Shown here piece after piece: positions 8,440 through 16,600 of a stretch of DNA of 64,000 nt. The translations under genes were made by a program, and so were the position numbers. Below the pieces are notes generated by a model. The model had not been told where the DNA came from, did not search any database, and saw only the letters and a list, made by a program, of their open reading frames with translations. How positions within the stretch are numbered: the first letter of the stretch is position 1; each line of letters opens with the position of its first letter. This DNA comes from Dokdonia sp. PRO95. Lineage in GTDB: Bacteria > Bacteroidota > Bacteroidia > Flavobacteriales > Flavobacteriaceae. The DNA lies in contig NZ_CM001837.1 of assembly GCF_000355805.1 (NCBI RefSeq), forward strand, positions 1,451,127-1,515,126. Direction: 5' to 3'.

Positions 8440-9576
8440 TTATTTCGTGTAGTTCCTACCTTTCCATTGGTAACTACTAGTAAGCGATCTTACGGCTATA
8501 TAAGTACTTAAAAACGGGTAACAAATCATCACGATTGGATACCATTTTAAATAACTTTTTCGGTTATAAAAAAAAGCTTCGGTGGCAATGAGGATAACAT
8601 CAACTACAAGTTTTATGACTAAGCCCATTAATATGATGGATTGGGTTTCCGCTTTCGCGAAAGCGTAATAAAGAACTCCCACAACACTTAAAAGATTAAC
8701 ACCCAAAACAAGAATCCCCATTAGTTTTGAGAACCAAAAGGTATAAGCACTAGACTTTGCCGCCCAGCGTGTGCGCTGTGCTATAAATATATTCCACTGC
8801 TCTTGAGGCTGTGTGGTTACAATCGCATATGGAGAGCGTAAATAGCTTATCCTATTTTTAAACTTCTCTTGAAATTTCTCGAGTAAAAAATGATCATCTC
8901 CACTAGCGATGTGATTATTATTTGCAAAGCCTTGAACGGCTGTAAAGGCTTCTTTATCATAAGCGAGATTTGCTCCGTTACATAAAAAGGGTAAGCCCAT
9001 ATAAAAGCTTCCGGCAGTAGCGCCCATAAGACTTAAAAAATCCAATTGCTCATAGGCAGTTAAAAATGAAGGCTGAACCGTGGAAGCGATGGCAACGGGC
9101 ATAATCACCATAAGTGGTGATTGTTGCTGGATGATAGCGTCTAATGTGTTGAGCCAGTTTACGGGCACGGTACAGTCGGCATCTGTGGTCACAATCCACT
9201 GGTGTTTACTGGTATGGATGGCGGTCTGGAGTGCATCTTTTTTTGGTGAAGCAGAGGTGCGCACGTTGTCTATAACATCAATGTTTGTAAGCGCACAACG
9301 CGATATACACTTATTTATGACCTCGAGAGAGTTGTCTGTAGAGGCATCATTTACTAAGATGATTTGCCAGCTGTTTTGTGGATAGTCAACTTCGGCTAGA
9401 GATTGCAGCAAGTTAGTAAGATGCGCTTCTTCATTTCTAAAGGGTACAATAACGGTAAATGTGGTAGTTGTAGCGTCACAAGATTGTGAGAACGTACCAG
9501 CGCGATTGATCTCAAGCGCAAAGCCGAGGATGATAATTCCATAGAGTAAGAAAACAAAAAACAGCATCCAGATCAT
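8440..9576 (-). CDS. Membrane-bound family 2 glycosyltransferase
   Basis: 378 residues with an N-terminal membrane anchor (MIWMLFFVFLLYGIIILGF), a GT-A catalytic domain with the nucleotide-sugar motifs VPFRNEEAHL, VNDASTDNS and TTDADC (the DxD metal site), SGDDHFLL and the QRTRW (QxxRW) acceptor-site motif, then three to four C-terminal membrane helices. This is the layout of processive or lipid-glycosylating GT2 enzymes. The start codon overlaps the stop of the upstream flippase-like gene (TAATG), so both are translated from one mRNA. Together they suggest glycolipid or surface glycan synthesis. A palindrome copy at 8650 encodes AFAKA in a loop between C-terminal helices. Confidence 0.88.
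   Translation of the reverse strand: MIWMLFFVFLLYGIIILGFALEINRAGTFSQSCDATTTTFTVIVPFRNEEAHLTNLLQSLAEVDYPQNSWQIILVNDASTDNSLEVINKCISRCALTNIDVIDNVRTSASPKKDALQTAIHTSKHQWIVTTDADCTVPVNWLNTLDAIIQQQSPLMVIMPVAIASTVQPSFLTAYEQLDFLSLMGATAGSFYMGLPFLCNGANLAYDKEAFTAVQGFANNNHIASGDDHFLLEKFQEKFKNRISYLRSPYAIVTTQPQEQWNIFIAQRTRWAAKSSAYTFWFSKLMGILVLGVNLLSVVGVLYYAFAKAETQSIILMGLVIKLVVDVILIATEAFFYNRKSYLKWYPIVMICYPFLSTYIAVRSLTSSYQWKGRNYTK
8650..8665. repeat. Iterated palindrome copy, perfect, inside glycosyltransferase gene
   Basis: CGCTTTCGCGAAAGCG, exact; translated as AFAKA on the minus strand. Confidence 0.9.
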
Positions 9577-10538
9577 TATACTGTCTTTATGGTGCTAGTA
9601 GGCTTTTGCACGAGCAAAAAGTAGGCGCCAGGTAATAGCGGTACTACTACATTGAGCAGCCACATTAAAAGTACAGTACTTAATACAATCTCTTCGGGTA
9701 CATTAAACCAGCCAAAAATGAGAACAGCCACACCACCGCGCACCACTACATCTAGTAACTGCATTACAGGTATAAGCGAGCTTACAAGGTAGGTAGCACA
9801 AATGCAAGCCATTACAAAAGGATAACTTGTGGTAGCTCCTAGCAGGTAGAGAATGAGGTAAAACTGATGTGCAAAAATGATATATCGTATAAAGGAAAAC
9901 AGTCGCACCTTCTTTTTGATGGGTACAGCAATAGATTTCCAGTACTTCTTGATTTTATACCAAGGATTTCCCTTGAGTGTCCAGTGTACACTTCGTAGTA
10001 TTTTAGGAAGTATCTGGTACAGCACGAGTGCCATAAATATGCTCAAACTCCAAAAGAATATCGCTGTCCCACTAGTGAAAAAGGCAATAACTCCTAAGCC
10101 AATGCTCCCAAAAATAAGCGTTGCCAGCAGCTGATACATATTGCCTATAAAGTTTAAGAAGAGTATCTGCTTGCGTTGCTCTTTTGGGTAATAGAGCGCC
10201 TTTGCACCATAGTCTCCAGCTTTTGCAGGAGTTACAAACCCTACGAGGTGAGCGGTGAGGGTTTGTATTGCGCTTTCGCTAAAGCGTACTAATCTGTATA
10301 TACTCACTAGAGTTTGCCATTTCTTGATTTCAAAAAACCAGTTGGCAGTAGTAAATAATAGTATAATTATAATATAGAGATATAACGATGATGTACTAAT
10401 TTCGGAAAGCTGAAATTGTAGCGACCGTAAATCACCGCGATCTAGTTTGTCATAAATAAAATAGCCAGCCAGTAGTACAATGAGAATCTTAAGAGTCGCC
10501 CAGAGTAATTGCGTAGCTTTGTGAGATAATCTAGGCAT
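9576..10538 (-). CDS. Lysylphosphatidylglycerol synthase TM-region / flippase-like (UPF0104) protein
   Basis: 320 residues, almost entirely hydrophobic, with seven to eight predicted membrane segments. It shows the family features: an N-terminal WATLKILIVLLAGYFIYDKL helix, an HLVGFVTPAKAGDYGAKALYY stretch (the conserved PxxxGD region, given here in part as TPAKAGDYG) and a C-terminal GPAYFL-like end (LLPGAYFLLVQK). This family resembles the membrane part of MprF without the aminoacyl-transferase domain and is often paired with glycosyltransferases, as here. A role in moving or modifying a lipid-linked glycan is inferred. The ATG at 10538 gives an N-terminus of normal length. A palindrome variant at 10271 encodes RFSES. 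Confidence 0.82.
   Translation of the reverse strand: MPRLSHKATQLLWATLKILIVLLAGYFIYDKLDRGDLRSLQFQLSEISTSSLYLYIIIILLFTTANWFFEIKKWQTLVSIYRLVRFSESAIQTLTAHLVGFVTPAKAGDYGAKALYYPKEQRKQILFLNFIGNMYQLLATLIFGSIGLGVIAFFTSGTAIFFWSLSIFMALVLYQILPKILRSVHWTLKGNPWYKIKKYWKSIAVPIKKKVRLFSFIRYIIFAHQFYLILYLLGATTSYPFVMACICATYLVSSLIPVMQLLDVVVRGGVAVLIFGWFNVPEEIVLSTVLLMWLLNVVVPLLPGAYFLLVQKPTSTIKTV
10271..10286. repeat. Iterated palindrome copy, one mismatch, inside flippase-like gene
   Basis: CGCTTTCGCTAAAGCG; central G changed to T, breaking the dyad centre. Encodes RFSES on the minus strand. Confidence 0.75.
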
Positions 10539-10581
10539 TCATTTCTTTGTTAAGGATGAGCACAAAGTAACAATAAAAGCA

Positions 10582-11136
10582 TTGGCAGACGAAAAAATCA
10601 TATTAGGTATTGATCCTGGAACCACAATTATGGGTTTTGGACTTATCAAGGTTGTGGGTAAAAAGATGGAGTTTATGCAACTCAATGAGTTATTGTTACA
10701 AAAGTATAATGACCCTTATGTGAAGCTCAAGCTCATTTTTGAGCGCACCATACATCTTATAGATACGTATCACCCAGATGAGATTGCGATAGAGGCACCG
10801 TTTTTTGGTAAGAATGTACAAAGTATGCTCAAGCTAGGTAGAGCACAAGGAGTGGCGATGGCAGCAGGTTTATCTCGAGAAATCCCTATCACAGAGTACC
10901 TCCCTAAAAAGATTAAAATGGCAGTTACTGGAAACGGTAATGCAAGTAAGGAGCAGGTGGCAAGAATGCTACAGTCTTTACTAAAACTTAAAACCTTGCC
11001 TAAAAACTTAGACTCCACAGATGGTCTTGCCGCAGCAGTGTGTCACTTTTATAATTCTGGAAAAGTAGAAATAGGTAAAAGCTACTCAGGCTGGGAGAGC
11101 TTTGTAAAGCAAAATGAAAAACGAGTTAAGAAGTGA
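10582..11136 (+). CDS. ruvC: Crossover junction endodeoxyribonuclease RuvC
   Basis: 184 residues, normal RuvC length. The RNase H-like active site is visible: Asp11 in ILGIDPGTT, Glu71 in IAIEAPFF, and Asp144/Asp147 in NLDSTDGLAAAVCH. RuvC resolves Holliday junctions by paired nicking, working with RuvAB. The only sensible start is TTG at 10582 (reading MADEKIILGIDPG); there is no in-frame ATG nearby upstream. The gene diverges from the flippase-like gene across a 43-base gap and its 3' end is close to hemW. No ruvA or ruvB is in the window, which is usual for this phylum. Confidence 0.95.
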   Translation: MADEKIILGIDPGTTIMGFGLIKVVGKKMEFMQLNELLLQKYNDPYVKLKLIFERTIHLIDTYHPDEIAIEAPFFGKNVQSMLKLGRAQGVAMAAGLSREIPITEYLPKKIKMAVTGNGNASKEQVARMLQSLLKLKTLPKNLDSTDGLAAAVCHFYNSGKVEIGKSYSGWESFVKQNEKRVKK

Positions 11137-11152
11137 TATTTCTTTAGAACAT

Positions 11153-12286
11153 ATGGCATCCATCTACATCCACATACCATTTTGCAAGCAGGCGTGTCAC
11201 TATTGTGATTTTCACTTTTCGACTACAATGGGTAAAAAGGAGGAAATGATAACGGCTATCATAAGCGAACTTGAGATGCGTAAAGCCGAGTTTGAAAATG
11301 AAGAGGTGTCTAATCTTTATTTTGGCGGTGGGACACCTTCTGTCTTAAACACTGCCGAGATTGAACAAATTATAGATGTTTGCTACGCGCATTACAAGAT
11401 TCAAGAAGATCCGGAGATTACCCTAGAAGCAAATCCAGACGATCTTACTGAGCAAAAAATAAGAGAGCTCGCAGCATCGCCCATTAATAGATTGAGTATA
11501 GGCGTGCAATCATTTTATGAAGAAGATCTCAAATTAATGAACCGTGCTCATAATGCTCAAGAGGCAATAGATTGCCTGAGATTAATAAGAGCAACCTTTC
11601 CTAACAGTTCGCTAGATCTTATTTATGGAATCCCTGGGATGAGTAATGAGCGCTGGGAGCAGAATATAGATAAAGCGCTAGCGCTAGACCTCCCTCATAT
11701 ATCTGCCTACGCGCTTACGGTAGAGCCTAAGACGGCCCTAAAAAATTTAATTAAAAAAGGAATTGTACCTCCGGTAGAAGATGAGGTGGCACAAGAGCAT
11801 CACGAGCTATTAATACGTAAGATGGAAGCTGCTGGTTATGAGAATTACGAGTTTTCAAACTTTGCAAAACCTGGTTATCATTCTAGAAATAATACGGCAT
11901 ACTGGCAAGGGAAAAAGTACATAGGGATAGGTCCCTCTGCACATAGCTATGACGGTAAGCGCCGCGCGTGGAATATAAATAACAACCCAAAGTACATAAA
12001 AGCAATCACGGCTGGAGAGCTACCTCAAGAGGTAGAAGAGCTCTCGCTCACAGACCAGTACAATGAGTATGTAATGACGAGATTGCGCACGCAGTATGGA
12101 GTTTCTTTACTCGAGATAAAAACACAATATGGCGAGCTTTTTTATAACTACTTTTTAGAACACGCTCAAAAACACATAGAGGAACATTTGCTTTTTATAG
12201 AAGAAGATAGAGTCTATGTAAGTAAAAAAGGAAAGTTTTTAAGCGATGGTATCGCAAGTGACTTATTTATACTCAACTTAAAGTAG
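11153..12286 (+). CDS. hemW: Radical SAM heme chaperone HemW
   Basis: 377 residues from the ATG at 11153 (MASIYIHIPFCKQACHYCDF). A longer frame opens at 11114 but would add 13 residues without family similarity and overlap ruvC, so the shorter start is preferred. The radical SAM cluster ligands are Cys-x3-Cys-x2-Cys (CKQACHYC), followed by the GGGTPS SAM-binding motif and the HemN-type C-terminal domain (RNNTAYWQGKKYIGIGPSAHS). HemW proteins bind heme and deliver it to respiratory enzymes; they resemble HemN but lack coproporphyrinogen dehydrogenase activity. The start lies 16 bases after the ruvC stop. Confidence 0.93.
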   Translation: MASIYIHIPFCKQACHYCDFHFSTTMGKKEEMITAIISELEMRKAEFENEEVSNLYFGGGTPSVLNTAEIEQIIDVCYAHYKIQEDPEITLEANPDDLTEQKIRELAASPINRLSIGVQSFYEEDLKLMNRAHNAQEAIDCLRLIRATFPNSSLDLIYGIPGMSNERWEQNIDKALALDLPHISAYALTVEPKTALKNLIKKGIVPPVEDEVAQEHHELLIRKMEAAGYENYEFSNFAKPGYHSRNNTAYWQGKKYIGIGPSAHSYDGKRRAWNINNNPKYIKAITAGELPQEVEELSLTDQYNEYVMTRLRTQYGVSLLEIKTQYGELFYNYFLEHAQKHIEEHLLFIEEDRVYVSKKGKFLSDGIASDLFILNLK

Positions 12287-12289
12287 CCT

Positions 12290-12340
12290 AACTCGTTGCA
12301 ATGAGTTTAAGTACTCTAGGTAAATCAATAGAGTATTTTT
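12290..12340 (+). terminator. Probable terminator after hemW
   Basis: An imperfect dyad (AACTC...GAGTT, 12290-12307) is followed by a 6-bp stem TACTCT/AGAGTA (12312-12335) ending in five T residues. Weak but well placed. Confidence 0.5.
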
Positions 12341-12367
12341 ATCTTTAGTTTTCTTTTGAATTACGCT

Positions 12368-13126
12368 ATGCTTGCAACTATAACTCATAATAAAGAAACT
12401 TTTAAGGTCAATCTTTCAAAACCCATTGATCTCTCGATTCCCCTTACTTCTAAGAAGAATCCGCTGGCTTGGTATATTGACCCGCCTAAGTTTGAGACAG
12501 TCACAGATGGCGAGTGGGTAGGTAGTGTGCGCAAGGGAGGCGATGTAAATTTTACTACCATCACCTTTAACCCACATTCTCACGGCACGCATACAGAGAC
12601 CGCTGGTCATATCACAGAAAAGGTGCATAGCATTAATAAAAATCTCAAAACATTTTTCTTTATCGCAGAGGTGGTGACGGTCATACCAGAGCCGCTTGAT
12701 AATGAAGATGATGATTTTATACTAAGTGATAAGCAGTTTAAAAACCTACTTAAAGATAAATCACCAGAAGCTTTGGTGATACGTACATTGCCTAACGCAC
12801 GCGAAAAGAAAACAATGAACTGGTCTAACACAAACTGGCCATTTGTAGATGAGAGGGCGATGGTACGCTTTCGCGAAAGCGGTATAAAACACCTTCTCAT
12901 AGATTTACCTAGTGTAGATAAAGAAAAAGATGGTGGAGAGCTCAAGGGGCATCACGCGTTTTGGGATGTAAATGGTGAGATACGACTAGATGCAACTATT
13001 ACAGAGATGATCTATGTACCGCATAAAATTCCAGACGGGACGTATCTTCTTAATCTCCAGATTGCCTCTTTTGAAAATGATGCCACACCTAGTAAACCCA
13101 TTTTATATAAAATCGAAACAGAATAA
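12368..13126 (+). CDS. Cyclase / kynurenine formamidase-like metal hydrolase
   Basis: 252 residues from the ATG at 12368; a TTG twelve bases earlier opens the longest frame but adds nothing family-like. The metal-binding motif of the cyclase (Pfam PF04199) family is HSHGTHTETAGHI (residues 70-82), matching HxGTHxDxxxH with Glu in place of the usual Asp. LLIDLPSVDKEKDGG and KGHHAFWD are further family positions. Members hydrolyse formylkynurenine, cyclic amides or isatin; the substrate here is unknown. The last base of its stop overlaps the ATG of the next gene (TAATG), indicating coupled translation. A palindrome copy at 12866 encodes RFRES inside a family-conserved stretch. Confidence 0.85.
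   Translation: MLATITHNKETFKVNLSKPIDLSIPLTSKKNPLAWYIDPPKFETVTDGEWVGSVRKGGDVNFTTITFNPHSHGTHTETAGHITEKVHSINKNLKTFFFIAEVVTVIPEPLDNEDDDFILSDKQFKNLLKDKSPEALVIRTLPNAREKKTMNWSNTNWPFVDERAMVRFRESGIKHLLIDLPSVDKEKDGGELKGHHAFWDVNGEIRLDATITEMIYVPHKIPDGTYLLNLQIASFENDATPSKPILYKIETE
12866..12881. repeat. Iterated palindrome copy, perfect, inside cyclase gene
   Basis: CGCTTTCGCGAAAGCG, exact; translated as RFRES. Confidence 0.9.
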
Positions 13127-13440
13127 TGCAACCACCTTACTACGCTGTAATCTTTACGTCTACACAAACTAGTAGCACAAGAGGCTATAAACAAGCAGCA
13201 GATCTTATGGAGGAGCTGGCCGCAACAATGCCTGGTTTTCTGGGAGTAGAGGGAGCTAGAAATGATAGTGAGCACCTAGGGATTACGGTATCATACTGGC
13301 GCTCGCTAGAAGATATTGCAAGATGGAAAGCCCAGGCAGAGCATCAAGGCGCGCAACGTATGGGAAAGTCAGACTGGTACGATAACTATACTGTGAGAAT
13401 ATGCAAGGTGGAAAGAGAATATAGCTTTGATAAAAGTTAA
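13126..13440 (+). CDS. Antibiotic biosynthesis monooxygenase (ABM) domain protein
   Basis: A 104-residue single-domain protein of the dimeric alpha/beta-barrel type. Recognisable family features are YAVIFTSTQT at the first strand, the AATMPGFLGVEGAR turn, and ISVSYW-like core TVSYWRSLEDIARWKAQAEH. Many such proteins are heme-degrading or quinol monooxygenases, others have no tested activity; catalytic residues cannot be assigned with certainty. Translation is coupled to the preceding cyclase gene, so the two products may act in one pathway, for example degradation of an aromatic compound, but this is inference. Confidence 0.85.
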   Translation: MQPPYYAVIFTSTQTSSTRGYKQAADLMEELAATMPGFLGVEGARNDSEHLGITVSYWRSLEDIARWKAQAEHQGAQRMGKSDWYDNYTVRICKVEREYSFDKS

Positions 13441-13448
13441 ATATCTGC

Positions 13449-13488
13449 CAAATGTTAAATAGAAACATACGATGTTTTTTAACATTTG
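13449..13488. repeat. Long interrupted inverted repeat between ABM and A2M genes
   Basis: CAAATGTTAAA pairs with TTTAACATTTG, and an inner AAACAT/ATGTTT pair extends the stem around an ACG loop with a small bulge. No T-run follows. It may act as a weak terminator or mRNA end. The rest of the 216-base gap shows nothing I can name. Confidence 0.5.
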
Positions 13489-13656
13489 CGTTGCAATTAT
13501 AACCACACCTCCCAAGGTAATATTTCACGTTTATAAATCATCAATGTGTTTAAAATCAGCTATTTTTAGCTTGTCTGAGAACACCCTTATTTTAGATTTA
13601 TTTTTAATGTCATACGCACATTGATCTAAAGTAAGCACCTAACACCATCACTCAAA

Positions 13657-16600
13657 ATGCCTAACTATCATCTCTCATCCTCCTGTATCAAAAAAACGAT
13701 TATAACTAGGTATGCATACGTCCTGCTGGCTTTGCTTACCATAACTATTTCTTGTAAAGAGAAGAGCACACCTACAGACAATCTTTTTAAGTTTAAAGAT
13801 TACATTTCTTACACGACAGAGGGGCGACAGTCTGTTATGAGCCCTATACGTGTGGAGCTTGCACAGCCACTCACGCAGTTTGAGGTAGACCAAGTGCTAC
13901 CTAATGACATTATCAAAGTGCGTCCTAAAGTTTCTGGAGTGTTTAGTCTTCATAACAGTAGACTCTTAGAGTTTATACCAGAAGAGCCTCTCAAACCAGA
14001 CACGGCATACGAGGTCACTCTTATGCTTGATAAACTGTATGATGATCTTGACACAGGGAAGGAGCAATTTACTTTTGGCTTCAAGACCATTACTCCAGAT
14101 TTTAAAGTAGCGATGGGAGCTTTGCAATCATATAGTAAGGATTATAATTATCTAGAAGGACAAATAGAAGCGAGTGATGATATCGCTTTCGCGAAAGCGC
14201 AACAACTCATAAACGCCTCTCAAAATGGTAATGCACTAGCTGTAAAATGGTTTGATAAAGATGGGGTGTCTAGATTTCATTCATTTAGAATAGATAGCAT
14301 CTCCCGCACTAAGGCAGATTCACAAATTAGGGTTGCCTGGGATGGTAAAGCGATAGGGGCCAGAGACACAAATGGTAAGAACACCATACAAATACCGGGA
14401 AAAGATAATTTTAAAATCATAGGTATACATCAAGAGCGCGGCGCAAACGCCTCTGTGATTATAAATTTTTCTGACCCATTAAAGGATAACCAAAACTTTG
14501 CTGGACTCGTGACAATTGCGCGTGCAGGAAACCTTCGCTTTGAAGTAAATGGAAATGTACTACAGGTATATCCAGAAAATAAGATAGTAGGTAATGCACT
14601 GGTTGAGGTTTTTCAAGGAATAAAAAGTACTGATGACTATAAGTTGAAACAACCCTTTAAAGAGACCGTAAGTTTTGAGCAAATAAAACCTGCCATACGG
14701 GCTATCACAAATGGAGTTATTCTTCCAAAATCTACGAGTACTCCTTACTATTTTGAGGCAGTAAATCTTACACACGTAGACGTGAGAGTCATTAAGATTT
14801 ATGAAGATAATGTACTCGAGTTTTTACAAGAGGGATCGCTTAATAATACGAGTAGTTATAACCTTAAAAAAGTGGGTAGGCGCATAGCAAAAAAAACGAT
14901 TGAGATTGCAAAACAAGGTGATCTTAACACCGGCCAGTGGCAAGCTCACGGCGTAGATCTCTCAGCTATTTTTAAAGCAGACCCTGGAGCATTGTATAGA
15001 GTAGAGATAAGCTATAAACCTTCTTATGCTATTTATGAGTGTGATGATGCTGTTGCTGGTAGTGTAGAAGAAGATAGTTATGAGGACTATTATGAAGATG
15101 CATATACCGAGGCAGAAAGTCCAGATGAAGATGATAGAGAGGAGCAGTACTGGGATAACCGTATTTATAGATGGCGTAAGCAAGTGTACGACTGGAGACA
15201 AGAAGATAACCCTTGCCACCCTGCATACTATCAAGAGTCAAAATTTGTAAATAGTAATTTACTAGGGAGTAATCTAGGGGTGATTGTAAAAAAAGGAAAA
15301 GACAATTCTTACTTGTTTGCAACATCAGATATTGTGACTACTACGCCAGAGGCAAACACAAAAATCACATTATATAATTACCAAAAGCAACCCATTGCAA
15401 CAGTCACTACAGATGCCACTGGAATAGCTCAAGTAACACCAGATGGCTACCCAGTATATGCTGTTGCAGTAAAAGATGGAAACTATGCTTACTTAAAACT
15501 GCAAGATGGGCATAGTCTCTCTATGAGTAAATTTGATATTGCGGGTAATCAACTTGAGAAAGGGCTTAAAGGTTTTACCTACTTAGATAGAGGTGTGCAT
15601 CGCCCTGGTGACACCATCCATCTCACTTTTACACTTAATGATAAGGCAAACCCACTGCCAAAAGATCACCCAGTAAAGCTGGAAGTGACAGATGCACGAG
15701 GTAAACTTATGTATAGAAAGGTAGCGTCTGGATCAAAAGGAGGATCTCAAAATGGGAACCAAGCGCTTAATAACTTTTATTATTTCCCGGTTCCTACAGA
15801 GCAGGACGCTCCTACGGGTAACTATAATGCTACCATCTCTGTGGGAGGTGCCACATTTAACAAAACGCTCAAAGTAGAAACCATAAAACCTAATCGCCTC
15901 AAAGTAGATCTCACTTTTAAAGATGAGATACTACAAGCAAGCGGAAATCTATCGGGAGGTGCCACTGTAAAATGGTTACACGGAGCGCCTGCCAGAAATT
16001 TGAAAATTAAAACAGACGTGACTATACGCAAGTCAAGTAGCGGGTTTAGCAAGTTTCCTGGATATAATTTTTATGACCCAATTAGGGAGTTTGATGAGGT
16101 TAGTATGGATGTGCTAGACGGCACTCTGGATAATGAAGGCAACATAAAGATTAATAAAAAAATAGATTTGAGTAAGCGAGCACCGGGTATGCTCAAGGCA
16201 ACGTTTGTTACAAAAGCCTATGAGGGAGGAGGTGACTTCTCTCTAGATGTGGTAAGTAAGGATGTCGCACCGTTTGATCACTTTGTAGGTCTGCGAGCTC
16301 CAAAAAGTCGTGCCTACGGTAGTTATTACACAGATCAAAATATCGAGTTTGACCTAGCTACTACAAATGCTCAAGGCACACCAGCTGCGGGCCGTAAGCT
16401 TCAAGTAAAAGTATTTAAAATGTCTTGGCGCTGGTGGTGGAACAGGAGTAGAGATAATTACTCTAGTTATGAAACAAGTACCGTACATACACCGGTACAA
16501 AACTTTACAGTCACTTCTGGTTCTAACGGAAAAACAAGTTTTAATATCAATATTCCGGAGAAGGAAAGCGGGCGTTATCTTATACGTGTTATAGACCCAG

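Noticed and set aside
11114-11152. Longer hemW start inside ruvC
   Set aside because: Adds 13 residues before the conserved IYIHIPFC start and overlaps ruvC.
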